This document shows positions 23,417 through 36,100 of a DNA stretch of 64,000 bases, piece by piece (position 1 is the first letter of the stretch; the number at the start of each line of letters is the position of its first letter). The DNA is from Brugia malayi (Eukaryota > Nematoda > Chromadorea > Rhabditida > Onchocercidae). The notes below the pieces were generated by a model. That model searched no databases. It saw nothing but the letters and a program-made list of their open reading frames with translations, and was not told where the DNA came from. Both the position numbers and the translations under genes were made by a program. The stretch spans positions 620,001-684,000 of the forward strand of contig NW_025062284.1 of assembly GCF_000002995.4 (NCBI RefSeq). The letters are read 5' to 3'.

Positions 23417-24973
23417 AAATAAACAGTAAACAATAATTTCATTTTTTTAATTTCTTTCGAATCGCTTATTTTCTTTTTTAATCTTAATAAATTTAATAAA
23501 TATATTTCTATAAAATTTTAATAAAACAATAAAAAAAAGGAAAGTATTGCTATTATTGTTTATTTTTCATTTATTTTCATCAATTGTTTATGATTTATTT
23601 AAATTTGTTTACTTTTATTTTATGAAAAAAAAAAGAAAAACGAGAAATTTTAAGTTTTTTCAAATTTTAACTGTATAATAAAGTTTTTTTTTGTTTCGGA
23701 ACTTTCACTTCAAAAAAGAAAAGTAAGAAAAAAAGTTTTACATTGTAAATAAATTAATTACAAAAATAGGATTTATTGTTTTTTCAAACATTAACAAAGA
23801 AATTAGATTAATTAATTAGTAAAAAAAAATATACAAATGATAATTGTGTGATAAATATTTTATTTATTTTTTATTTATTTTTATTCAAACATTAACAAAG
23901 ATATTAGACTAATTAATTAATTAATAAAAAAATATGCAAATGATAATTTGTTGTGATAAATATTTATTTATTTATTTTTTATTTATTTTTTTTTCAAACA
24001 TTAACAAAGATATTAGATTAATTAATTAGTTAATTAATAAAAAAAAATGCAAATGATAATTTGTTGTGATAAATATTTATTAAATTTACAAATGCATTTT
24101 ATTCACATATGCGATACAATTTTTTTTTTTTTTTTTTTTTAGAAAAAAAGCATATTAAGGCAACATTTTCATACAATTTTAGCAATTATTTATACAATTA
24201 TGAATATTTTTTGCATTTTTGTTTGTTTGTTTTGTTTATTTATTTGTTTGTTTGTTTTTTTTTTCATATTTTTTTTTTTTTTTGAGAAGAAAGAAATTAA
24301 AAGAAATTAGAACAAATTATGAAATGATAAATCTTTTTTTTTTTTCAGCTTTTCAAATCAAAAAAAAATGTTAGTTAGTTAATTGCAAAACAATTATCAT
24401 TGAAAAAAAAATATATATAATAAACAATTTCAAATTCAATTCAATTTATTAATTAATGAATATTCTAAAGATCAAAGATCAAACATTTTCCTCTTTTCAC
24501 ATTTTATTTAATCAATAATTAATTGATTAAAATGATCGATTAGTGAGAATTAAATCAGTTGAAATAGAAATTTAAAAAAAAAAAAAAGTTCCTTTTAATT
24601 ATGAAAATTTTAATTTTTAATTTTAATCTTTTACTTTAATCTTTAATGAATTTTATTACTTTCGAACTTTTTTTTTTTTTTTTTTTTTTTTGTTTTGATT
24701 TGAAAATGAAAGTACATTATAGTGTAAAAAAGATGGAAAATATTGCTGGCAGTTTTTTTTTTTTTTTTCTTTTTTAATTTTTTAAAAAAGAAAATCAAAG
24801 AGAGAGGGAGAGAGAGAGAGAGGGAGAGGGAAAGAGGAAAAGAAAGAGAAGAAATTTTAATAAATTTTTGACATTGAATTGATATGTGGAAGAATGTTCA
24901 GGTAGAATTTGATAAATAATTCATATGAAGAAAAGAAGAAAACGTCGAAAAGCTGAAAGAGAGTTTAGATTAG
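23417..24973. other. gene-poor spacer with tandem repeats
   Basis: At 23,780-24,080 an approximately 110-bp unit (CAAACATTAACAAAGA through ATAAATATTTATT) is repeated about three times. Poly-T runs occur at 24,120 and 24,670, and a (GA)n tract at 24,798-24,845. No gene was seen. Confidence 0.6.
24798..24845 (+). repeat. (GA)n purine tract
   Basis: GAGAGAGGGAGAGAG-type microsatellite. It is one of at least eight similar tracts in the right arm (others near 27,184, 28,722 as CT, 30,333, 33,180, 34,706, 36,404 and 48,746). Confidence 0.85.
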
Positions 24974-25207
24974 CATGTACCGGTGACACATTCGTTGCTA
25001 TCACTGTCACCACTGTCACCGCTGTCACCATTGCAACCACTGTCACAATTGTCACCATTGTCACCACATCTAGCCTCGGAAGAAGCAGTACCAAAGTGCG
25101 TGCAGCACTGCCGGCAACCAAAAGAAGAAACACAGAACGATATTCACTACCACATGGATATTGCAATCGCTGCTATGGATGAAAATTGCCAATGGCTGAA
25201 AAATTAG
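24974..25207 (+). CDS. Cys-containing C-terminal exon, unknown protein
   Basis: The frame is open from an acceptor-like GATTAG to TAG at 25,205. The first third reads a degenerate CACTGTCAC repeat as Ser/Leu/Pro ([20 protein letters not shown]). The rest is protein-like: [18 protein letters not shown], then [20 protein letters not shown]. Three Cys and the amphipathic end suggest a small folded, perhaps secreted, domain. No upstream exon or ATG in this frame was found. A competing frame starts at ATG 24925 (MKKRRKRRKAEREF) and reads the repeat as Thr/Val, ending at 25,182. Its composition is less natural. Only one can be real, and neither is certain. Confidence 0.35.
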   Translation, partial: HVPVTHSLLSLSPLSPLSPLQPLSQLSPLSPHLASEEAVPKCVQHCRQPKEETQNDIHYHMDIAIAAMDENCQWLKN

Positions 25208-25610
25208 TATTATCACTTGTTATCAGTAGTGTTACCATTATCATTTGTTATCAGTAAATCACCATTATCATCTTTTATCAGTGATATTATAATTATCAGT
25301 TGTCATCAGTGATACTACCATCATCATCTCCTATCAGTGACACTATCATTTGCTGTCAGTAAATCACCATTATCATCTGTTATCAGTGATATTATCATTA
25401 CCATTTGCTATCAGTGATACTACTGTCACCATCACCTACCAGTGGCATTATCATTTGTTATCAGTAATATTATCATTTGCTATCAGTGGTATTGTCATTA
25501 TCATTTGTCATCAGTGATACTATCACTATTATCATTATCAGTGATTGGTACTAATGCCATAAGGATCATATCAGCTCTTTTCAGCTATCAGTGATACTAT
25601 CATCATTTTA
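25205..25610 (+). repeat. degenerate TATCAGTGAT/TTATCATT repeat
   Basis: About a dozen copies of a 28-36-bp element with TTATCATTTGTTATCAGT and ATCAGTGATACTATC cores. It follows directly on the TAG of the preceding frame. Confidence 0.85.
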
Positions 25611-27854
25611 TAAGATCAAGATAGACAATTATATGATCAGACTTTGATTTATTTATTTTTTTTTTTTAAATAATTTTGAAAAAAAAAAATTCTGTTATCA
25701 ATAATAAATGTAATTAATTGGTATTTCTTTTAGCAATTAATTGTTAAAGAATCCTCCCTCATATTTCATTTCTGATTTTAATTCCATTTCCATTTATTTG
25801 AATCAAATGCTTCATTTGATCATAAAACAATTAAAATATCAACATATACCGGCAAAAAATTGCTAAGATAAGTTCGATAATCTGTTGCACATCCACCATA
25901 ATTGCTGTTTTGTTCGTTTATTGTTTATTGTTTATTGTTTATAAATCACAATAATTAATCTGTAAATATACAATACTAACAAATGTATTATTTACTTTTT
26001 GAAACACAAAAACGATAAATAATACAAATGAAATAAATTTAATTGTAAAAAAAAAGAAGAAATCAAATAATATTTGCATTTAGTTTTCATTTATTTATTT
26101 ATTTATTTTTTCATTACGTTTCAACTTTTCGATGATTTGTAAATAATTTAAACTAAATTTTGTGATTCAATGAAAAAATATACTTGAAATTTTTGAAACT
26201 TTTTCAAATTTAATAACTTTCCAAATATACAAATTAGATTAGTGTGTGATTTTTTTTGAAAAATAAAAATTTTAAATTTTAAAAAAAGCAATAATTTTCA
26301 CACTTATTAAATTTTTTGAAACAAAATAATACTACGTCGCTCTCTCTCTCTCGAGAGATTTTACAGGCATAAAATTATCTTTTTCAAAATAATTTATTTA
26401 TTATCTAAAGATTTAAAAAATTTTTCAAAAATTAAAAAAAAAAAATTATTATCAAAATAATTTTTCATTTAGAGAGAAAATTTGACAAAATATATAGCAA
26501 ATATTTAGAGTTAAATAAAATTAAATGAAATTAAAATTTTTATAGGTAATTGATTAGTAAATTTAGTCAAATTAATTTAGCTTAGTAAAAAATTAGTAAA
26601 ATTTAGTAAATTTTATTAAATTTTTATAGGAATTAATTTAATTAAAATTAATACATGTTTCTTTTTTTTTTTTACAACAAAATTTCAATGTTTTATTTAA
26701 TTTTAATTATATCACAAATTTTCATCATTAAATTATGATTTAAAAAAAAAAAAAGGAAAAAGAAATATTCAATTTAAATTTTATTAAAACTAATCAAAAA
26801 AAAAATTATTATTGTACATTTAAATTTTTGCCACAATCATTTGTTTGTTTGTTTATTTATTTGTTTGTTTTTTTTCTTCCTTAATTTGATTTTGTTTACT
26901 AAAATGTTGAAAAGATAAACTTTTTGTTTAAAATTTTTTTTTTTGTTTGAATTTTAAAACATTTACAAAAAAAAAAAGGAAACGAATCAAAATTAGCTTA
27001 AATAATTTTATTTTATTTAAAAAAAAAAAATCTTTTAAAAATTAATTTAAAAATTACAAAATGAAAACTAATTTTAACATATTTCACAAAGCATTTTTCA
27101 GCTAGCAATAAAATAATTTGCAAAGAAAAATGATGATAAATAGAAAATTTAGAAAATGGATGGTTTTTTAAAAAGTGGTAAAAGAAGGAGAGAGAGAGAG
27201 AGAGAGAGAGGGACAGAGAGAGAGAGAGAAAAGAGAGAAAAGAATGATAACAGATTGATAAAAAAAAAAGTTTCCTATTTTAAGTGCAACAAAAAAAAAA
27301 AAGAGTAAGAAAATTTCAACTATACAAAATTAATTATTTGTTAGAAACATATGGGAGAATTTTGTTGAGACAAAAAAAAAAAATTTAACAAAATTTAAAA
27401 ATTTATAAAAATTCAATAATTTCGATAAGTTTAGAAATTTTTTAAAAAATTTTTTTTACAGCAAAAAAATAATTTTTCTGAATGAGAAATGCAACATTTT
27501 TTTTTTTTTTTTTTTAAGTAAACAATAAATATTGGTGACAAAATAAATAATAATGAGAATAATTTTATCATAAAAATGATGCATAAATGTAGTAAATAAA
27601 TTGAAATTTTTTTTTTTTTTTTGATAATTTGATGTTATTTCTTTTATCAGAAAAATTATTATCAGCTTTATCATAATCAGTATTATATTGAAATGAAAAT
27701 TATAATAAATTAAAAATTAAAGTGAACAATTTTTTTTTGAAAATTGTTGATGGAATTTTGAATGGAAATTTTTCACACTTCAAAAATGCAACTGATTCAT
27801 TGGGAATACAAAAAAAAAAAAAAGAAGAAAAAATGTTTTATCACTTTTTAAAGT
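25611..27854. other. gene-poor AT-rich stretch
   Basis: Long poly-A/T runs, TTTGTTTGTTTATT microsatellites (26,840-26,870), a CTCTCTCTCTCGAGAGA palindromic tract at about 26,341 and a (GA)n tract at 27,184-27,240. No exon was supported. Confidence 0.6.
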
Positions 27855-28378
27855 AAATAAAATGCAAGAACTCATGATAAGATGATAATTGATAGTTGAA
27901 TAGAATGCAAGAACTCATGATAAGATGATAATTGATAGTTGAATAGAATGCAAGAATTCATGATAAGATGATAATTGATAGTTGAATAGAATGCAAGAAT
28001 TCATGATAAGATGATAATTGATAGTTGAATAGAATGCAAGAATTCATGATAAGATGATAATTGATAGTTGAATAGAATGCAAGAACTCATGATAAGATGA
28101 TAATTGATAGTTGAATAGAATGCAAGAACTCATGATAAGATGATAATTGATAGTTGAATAGAATGCAAGAATTCATGATAAGATGATAATTGATAGTTGA
28201 ATAGAATGCAAGAACTCATGATAAGATGATAATTGATAGTTGAATAGAATGCAAGAACTCATGATAAGATGATAATTGATAGTTGAATAGAATGCAAGAA
28301 TTCATGATAAGATGATAATTGATAGTTGAATAGAATGCAAGAACTCATGATAAGATGATAATTGATAGTTGAATAGAA
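27855..28378 (+). repeat. 43-bp tandem array, 12 copies
   Basis: Near-identical units with the core ATGCAAGAACTCATGATAAG followed by ATGATAATTGATAGTTGAAT. The only common variation is GAACTC versus GAATTC. In order the units read C,C,T,T,T,C,C,T,C,C,T,C at that base. Confidence 0.95.
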
Positions 28379-30400
28379 CAAATACTACAATTCAATTCAT
28401 TGAATAATTAAAGTAACTTGAAAAAAGAATACTTTCTGTAATAATAGCCATATCAAACATTGTTATCACATTATCAATTACATTATCACATTATCAATTA
28501 GATATGATAGATAAAGAAGATAAAAAAACTTTCAAAATTATTTTTTAAAATCAATTTTCAATTCAAAAATTTAAATATATCAACTTATTGTGAATAAAAT
28601 AGAAACTAATAGCAAAAAAGATAGAAGGAAATGTTGTTGTTGTTGTTGTTGTTATTATTGTTGCTATTATTATTCTATTTTCTAAGTTTGCTCCCAGAAA
28701 TTTTCTTCTTTCTTTCTCTCTTTTTCCCTCTCTCTCCCTCTCTCTCTCTCTCTCTTCCATTTTCTCTCTTATTCATTCCAATACATTTAAACTTTACTTT
28801 ACACTGTGAAATATTCAACCAAATGAAAAATACCATTCCTTTTTCCATTTTGCTATCTGTCAACAACTGCTATTTCACTTTTAAAAAATATCAAACTTTT
28901 TTTATGTTTTACTTTTATTTTTTATTTTTTAAAAAAATTTCATTGAAAAAAAAAAAAAAGGAACAGTAAAATCATATAATATATTATAAATTATAAATAT
29001 GCAGATAATAAATTAATACATTACTAATTGATAAATGCTTATTTTTAATTATTAATTAAATGGTTGTAAAATAGTAAATGAAAGAGTGAATTGTTTAATT
29101 TATAAATATCTAAATGATTTAATAATTAAATGCATAATGTAAAATTTCTTATCATTTAATTTAATACTGAATGATAATTTATAAGAATAGCTTTTTTTTT
29201 GATAAAAATGATAATAATATAAGAATTTGAATAAATTTTAAATTATTTTTTATATCAACTAATCAAAATTTTTATACCAACTTATCATATATTATGATAA
29301 ACACTAAATTTTAAATTATTTTTATCTCAACTTATCACATATTATGATAAGCATTAAATTTTAAATTATTTTTATATCAACTTATCACATATTATGATAA
29401 CATATCGTTTACTCTTCCTTTCATTTTCTCTATAAAATGTTGTAAATTCATTTAATCAATTCAAATTTAAATCAAAACAATGAAAGAAAAAACACTGTAT
29501 GATAAAATACTTTTTTTTTTTTAAAAAATTCTAAAAATGAAATGCAAAAAAAAAAAAAAGAAAAATCAAATAAAAAAAAATAAATGTGAAATTCTTCTTT
29601 TCTTTTCTTTATTCAACTTTTTCAAAACTATTATTTCGTTTATAAATTTTTTTTTTTTTTTTTTTAAGAAATTTTTGAGCACAAGAAAGTGGAAAACGAA
29701 GAATTTAACAATGAATTCATTAAAAATTTGTTTTTTAAAATTTAAAAAATTTCAAAACTAAACAAAAAAAAATTTATTGCTTACAAATGCGGAAAAAATT
29801 AAAAGATATTTACAGTTAAACGCAACTGAAATGATTGCAATTAACAAAAAAACAAATTTTTTTCTTCTTCATTAAATTTATTCTTCTTTTAGTCCTTTTG
29901 TTGATGACACAATAATAGAAAATTTTTTAGTTTAAAAAAAAAAGCGAAAGGAAAATTTAATGAAATTTAAAAAATGAAAAGAAAAAAAAAGTGTTTTTTC
30001 ATTTACTGTAAAAAAGATAACTCTGAAAAGACTGATAAAATTGTGCTTCTTTTTTTTTTTTTTAAATTGTAAAAAAGTTTTTTTTTTTTTTGAAATGTTG
30101 CATATTTCCAATGATACATAAATATATTTCAATTTTTAGTTTTTTTTTAAACTTTAATTGCTAATTAAGATTGAATACAGTAATTAATTAGTGTGTATTA
30201 ATTAATTTTAATTCAAATAGCTCTAAGTGTTATGCTTAAAGTTTCTAATGCATAAATTAATTTTTGTAGCTAAACTATTCACATTTTTTTAAAATTAAAA
30301 CTTCGTGAAATATACATATATACAAAGAGAAACAGAGAGAGAGAGAGAAGTGGGAAGAAAAGAGAACAGAAAAATTTATAGCAATGATCAAAAAAAAAAA
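28379..30400. other. gene-poor stretch with small repeats
   Basis: Contains (TTG)n at 28,631-28,660, a CT-rich microsatellite at 28,722-28,755, and three copies of an approximately 60-bp unit with AACTTATCACATATTATGAT at 29,255-29,405. No gene was seen. The long Leu-rich frame at 28,631 is a by-product of these repeats. Confidence 0.6.
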
Positions 30401-30409
30401 AAAAATTAT

Positions 30410-30700
30410 TATTATCATTATCATTGTTATTATTATTATTATCTATTATTAATATCATTATAATGATTCTTATTACTTATTATCACTGTTATCGTTATCA
30501 CTATTATCATTATCATTATTTATTTTTATTTATTATTATTATTATTTATTTATTATTATCATTTATTATTATTACCATTATTCTTATCATTTATCATCAA
30601 TATTATCAATATTTATTATTATCATTTATTACTATCATTAGTATTATTATTGATTATTATCATTAATGTCATTATTATTGTTATTATCATATTAAATACT
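30410..30700 (+). repeat. (TTATTATC)-type array, left arm of an inverted pair
   Basis: About 290 bp of TTATTATCATTATTATT-like sequence. Its reverse complement character recurs at 31,140-31,545. Confidence 0.9.
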
Positions 30701-31139
30701 ATTATTGTTCCCATAATTAAGATCATTATGTGTTAATTTGTTATTGCTTAAACAATTACAAATTAATATGCTAATTTTATGAAATTTAAAAAAAAAAAAA
30801 AAACAGCAAAGAACAAACAAAAAATTTTCCTTTCTATAATTTCTCTCTTTTTTTCTTCTTTTACTATTGAAAATTGTTTGAAATACATATAGTTGTTTTA
30901 TTGAAAAGGAAAGAAGAAAAAAAGGAAAAGCAATTAGGGATTATTTTACAATCAGATAATAAATCAATGAATGAAGATTGATCTTTTCGCTGTAAAAATT
31001 TCGAGACTATCAAGGAAAATGATCAAATAAAAAAAATTGATTTTATGACCGATCTAATCTTTCCAAAAGAAAAAACATGTCAAATTTATCTTTGCTAAAA
31101 GTAATTTGAAAAGAACAATTGTGTTCAATTTCTAAATGA

Positions 31140-31146
31140 CTATGTA

Positions 31147-31182
<36 letters not shown>

Positions 31183-31545
31183 GTAACAATAATTATAATT
31201 ATAATGATAATAATAATAATAGTAATAATAATACAATAACAAAAGTAGTAGTAATAATAATTATGGCAACAATGACAGTAATTAATATGATAATAATAAT
31301 AATAATGACATTAATGATAGTAATCAATAATAATATTAATGATAGTAGTAAATGATAATAATAAATATTGATAATAGTGATGATAAATGATAAGAATAAT
31401 GATAATAATAATAATAAATAATAGATGATAATTATAAATAATGATAATGATAACGGTGATAACAAATAATAATATTCATTATAATAATATTGATAATAGG
31501 TAATAATAATAATAATAATAGATAATAATAATAATAATATATAAA
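31140..31545 (+). repeat. (AATAATGATAATA)-type array, right arm of an inverted pair
   Basis: About 400 bp of AATAATAATGATAATA-like sequence, the complement of the 30,410-30,700 array. The two arms are about 440 bp apart. Confidence 0.9.
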
Positions 31546-31944
31546 ACATATTAATGGTGAAGGAGAGAGATAAATAATTGCCATTGGTGTATGAAATGGC
31601 GAAAGACCTTCGATGAACTCATAGGTGAAATATATTGAAGGGAAAGAGAAAACGAGTTTCGACAGAAACAATTTCAAGAGTGTCACATTGGTATGACACG
31701 GTGTGAAATATATTCTTCGGCATTTGATAGAAGTAAACATGATATAAGTATAATTGTTTACGGCTCACGTTTTCGTTGACAAATAACGTCATTCATTCTT
31801 TTATACTTTATATTAATCTCAACAAATAGTCATACACTCTCATTAGTATTATCATTTATTATTCATTCATTTGTTGTTTTTTTTTTTTTTTAATTTGAAA
31901 AACGAATTAAAAATGAGCCAAAATGATAATCTGAAAAGTGCAAT
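31546..31944. other. higher-complexity island
   Basis: About 200 bp (31,550-31,750) with more balanced composition than its surroundings, for example GGCGAAAGACCTTCGATG and GAGTGTCACATTGGTATGAC. Short frames exist on both strands, but none has splice or motif support. Confidence 0.4.
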
Positions 31945-32225
31945 AAATAATCTCTATAAAAAGCAAAAATTTTGTATTTGACCAGGAAATGAATGTCAAA
32001 TAAACAATTACAATAAATGAATAATCTATAAAAAGCAAAAATTTTGTATTTGACCAGGAAATGAATGTCAAATAAACAATTACAATAAATGAATAATCTA
32101 TAAAAAGCAAAAATTTTGTATTTGACCAGGAAATGAATGTCAAATAAACAATTACAATAAATGAATAATCTATAAAAAGCAAAAATTTCATATTTGACCA
32201 GGAAATGCATGTCAAATAAACAATA
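31945..32225 (+). repeat. 72-bp tandem array, 4 copies
   Basis: Units contain GTATTTGACCAGGAAATG and TGTCAAATAAACAATTAC. Spacing between the ACCAGG motifs is exactly 72 bp (31981, 32053, 32125, 32197). The unit is a multiple of three, which explains the open minus-strand frames here. Confidence 0.95.
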
Positions 32226-33083
32226 ATATTTAAAACATATATATTTTTATTGATCACATTTTACTTCAAATTCTTTGCCTTACAATACGATATATTATCA
32301 ATAATCAATAAAAAAAAAAAAAAATCAATCGATTATAATTAGTAATGGCAGTAAAAAGATTTTTAGTCATAAAATCTTAAATATAAAATAAATTACAAAG
32401 AAATGATATAAAATTTATTGAAATGTTTGAATTCGTACAGCAAAATCATTAAAAACAAGAATAAAAGATAGGAAAAAATTGTGTAATTTTCAACTGTAAA
32501 ATATTTTTGTTCAGTAAACAACAAAAAAAAGGGAAAAGAAAAAAAAAAGAAAAAAGTCAGAAAATTGATCACAAAGTTTTATTATTTAAAATAACCTAAT
32601 TGTCTATGATGAAAATTATAAGATGAACAATTTGAATGAAATTAATGAAATTTTGAACTTCAATAATTTTTTTAAAAATACTTTAGTCATATTTCATTAA
32701 GTCAAGAAAGTCTTCTTTTTTTTTTTTTCAACTTTTTAACCTTACCTAATCATTTTTTTTTTTGATAAAAATGTATAAGTAATGATAATGAAATCAATCA
32801 ATAGAAAAGTGTAATGATCAGATCAAAAAATGAAGATTACATTGCTGTGAAGATTAAATTGTTTTATTAATAATTATTCATAATTAACATATTTCTATTC
32901 ACTAACAGTGATTTAAAAAAAAAAAAAAAAAAGCACAAATTATGATACAAATTTTTCATAACAATTTTGGAATTTTATAAAAATGTTAATGAAATTAAAT
33001 TCAAATTAAATTACTGAAGAAAAAAAAAATTCAAATTAAATTGATGAAATTAAATTGCTCATTGATTATCATCGATCTGTAAA
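32226..33083. other. AT-rich spacer
   Basis: Homopolymer-rich, with no gene seen. Confidence 0.6.
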
Positions 33084-33161
33084 ATGGATGAAATTGCAGC
33101 CGTCATTTTACTGAAAGGCCAACCAGCTCTGGTACAATTGAGAATGTTGTCTGATCGATGA
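33084..33161 (+). CDS. 25-codon ORF or first exon
   Basis: ATG 33084 opens MDEIAAVILLKGQPALVQLR then MLSDR-stop. It sits in a short island of balanced composition immediately before a (GA)n tract. The frame also contains a possible donor (CTG|GTACAA). The Ala/Leu/Gln-rich coding is unlike the surrounding Lys/Asn/Phe noise. I found no partner exon. Confidence 0.25.
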   Translation: MDEIAAVILLKGQPALVQLRMLSDR

Positions 33162-36100
33162 CAATATATCGATCATTGGTAGAGAGAGAGAGAGAGGGAC
33201 AGAGAGAGAGAAAGAGAGAGAGAGAAAGGGAGGGAGGGCGCAAATGTTCATTTTGTGAATTTGTCAGACGGAACGTGTCGCCCGCGTAGTTTAACAAATT
33301 GAAGTGCATCATTGCGCCAATGAAAAGCAAAATATCTATTTTCATTTCATTTTTTTTTCTTTTTCAAATATTTGTACTTTTTTCACCACTTATAAACAAC
33401 CACTGGTAAATTAAAATATTTTGTAAACATTAATTTAAATCGAAATAACAATTAATACTAGTTTAAATAATTTATTCTATTATTTGAATTTTATAAAAAA
33501 GCATTGTTGTTTCTTTTTTTTTTTTTATTTATTAATTAACACATTTATGCATTTATAGCTTTGTTTATCTCATAAAAATATAACAAACGAAAAGTTTAGT
33601 TTTATTTTATGTGAAGTTTAAAACATAATAAAGTTGTAAAATTAATTAAATTCTTCTTCATGAAAAAAAAAAAAAGTCTATGCTAGTGTAAGATAGATTG
33701 ATTAATATTGTATCTCGACAGCATAAAGTAATATGTTATAAATAATTTTTATAAACAATTTTCTCATAACTCAAATCGATTATTTCCGGTAACAAACCGG
33801 AAACGCGTATCATATTAATAATGCATAAATTATTTTACAAGATGAATACAATAAAATTGTAATGAAATAATAAAGATGAATTGAAATTAAAATTGATGAA
33901 AATTTAGTAACAAATATTTTTTTTTCTTCTATTATATTTCTTTTCCCTTAGAAATTTTGTTTTTTTTTTTTTAAAAAAAAAAAAAAAAATGTAATTTAAA
34001 AAAATTTTGTAATTAATTGTAATTTAAAAATTTTACAGTTAATTTATAATTGTTTAATAATTTGAATAATTTGATAATTAAATAGAACAAAGAAAAAAAA
34101 AATTCAACTAATAAACACTCTGAAAAGCAATGATAAAAAAATTTTTACATTTTATTATTTAAATGTCGGTATTTTATAAAAGATTTTTTTTTGTTTTTCT
34201 GTTTTTCTGTTTTTTTTTTAAAGAAATCTACTGATCGATAGAAAAAATAAAATATTATACAAAGATAATTCAAAAAAGCAGATGAATAGATAATTTAATA
34301 AGATTTAATTTTTATTTGGCACAATAAATATGACAATATTATAACCTTCATTTCAAACAATAAAATGAAAATTTAAAAAAATTTTTTTTTTTTACAAATC
34401 ATACATAATAATTGTATTAATACGTCTATTTTTTGATGTTTAATTAGATAAATAAATACGCGATTTTACTTTTTTTTTTTTTAGAAAAGTTAAGCAGTAA
34501 TTGATAAATTGATAATGATAAAATTGATAATTTTATCATTTCTTCTTTTTTTCAAGAAAAAAAAAAGTTAATTTTGAATAAATTTTATTTCAATTAATTT
34601 AGCAATTAATTAGCTATGAAATTTGATGACATCTGGAAGAGGAGGTGATCTCTGTTAGCGACATATTTAATTTAGAAATTCATTCTAATGAAATATGTCA
34701 ACAACAGACAGAGAGAGAGAGAGAGTGAGAGAGATAACATTGAAATGTAAACAATTTTGAGATGTTTATCTGAAAATATATATCTCCTAAATAACATTAT
34801 ACTTCTTTTTTTTTTTTTTTATTTTGCTAATTAAAACAAGAAAAACATAAAAAAAAAAAAAATTTCCATTCTATCGTATAAACATTAAACAACAAATATT
34901 TTTCATTTTTTTTTCTTTTTTTTTTTTTAAAAATGGCTTTAAAAATAGGAAAAAAATATATAAAATGAAAATATGTTATTGTTGAATGCAAGAAAATAAA
35001 TAAAAGAAAATGAAAAGTAAACAAAATTGAAAAACATAAACAATTAATTTATTTATTTCTCATTAATAATTATTATTAGCACAAATATTTTTATTTATTT
35101 TTTTTTTTTTCATATAATTTAGTTATTAACGAATGTTTAATTCATCTTTAATTTAAATTTTTAAATCCAAAAAAAAAAAAAAAAAAAAAAAAAAAACAAA
35201 AAACTCTCAAAATAAGAAAAATATTATGAATGTATGCAAAATGCATTTTAGTATTTCAACAAGTTACATTCATTTTAATTAAATTATTAATTTGAATGAT
35301 TGCTGATTAATTAAATTAAAATTAGTTAATTATGATTAATTTTAATTAATTATGGATTAATTAGATAATTCTATATTATGTTGCAAATGAAAATGCAACA
35401 TAATAAAAGTGAATAATTGATGATTTGTCACAAATTTTTTGTGTAGACATAATGGCGACGTTATTTGCAAAAGAAGAATGATTATTGATTAATTAAATTA
35501 AAATTAATTAATTATGATTAATTTAAATTAATTATGGATTAATTAAATAATTTAAAATTTTGTATCACTTTTTTTTTTATTCCTAATTTAAAATTTTTGT
35601 ATCATTTTAGTAACATTTTAGTAATCATTTAGTAACTAAAATTTTTTGTATTCCTAATTTAAAAATTTTGTATCATTTTAGTAACTTTTTGAAAAATTTT
35701 TTCTTTTTCTTCATTCAATTATTTTCATCCTAAATATTTTACACAAATACTAAATGTGACTAAATTTTTTTCAAATTAATACTTGAATAATTTTGATAAA
35801 AAAAAATTTTTTTTTAATTTTTCAAATTTTTAAAAATTTTGAAAATTCTTAAATTTATGAAATTTTTTTTTTTGCCTGCCTTCATTGTGCTAAGTATTAT
35901 TTGCATTTGCTTAAATGTGCTTATAAAAGCTAAAATTGAACAAATATTTTGCAAAAAAAAAGAAAAAAAAAATGATAAGAAATGAAGATGAGAAAGTGAT
36001 AACAAAATGATAAATCAGAGTTGTTTGTTCAAATTTGTGTTTTATTATAATTTGTTAGTTTAATGAGTAAGAAAACATTGTTTATATCAAAAAAGCAATT

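Noticed and set aside
27855..28378. CRISPR-like direct repeats
   Set aside because: Units are contiguous without unique spacers, and the genome is eukaryotic.
28631..28969. Leu/Phe-rich 112-codon ORF
   Set aside because: Produced by (TTG)n, CT-rich and poly-T tracts.
30424..31549. Ile/Leu/Tyr-rich ORFs resembling membrane proteins
   Set aside because: Read from TTATTATC and AATAAT microsatellites; no splice signals or motifs.
31890..32257. Repetitive ORF of about 110 codons
   Set aside because: A 72-bp tandem repeat keeps the frame open; composition is typical of AT-rich noise.
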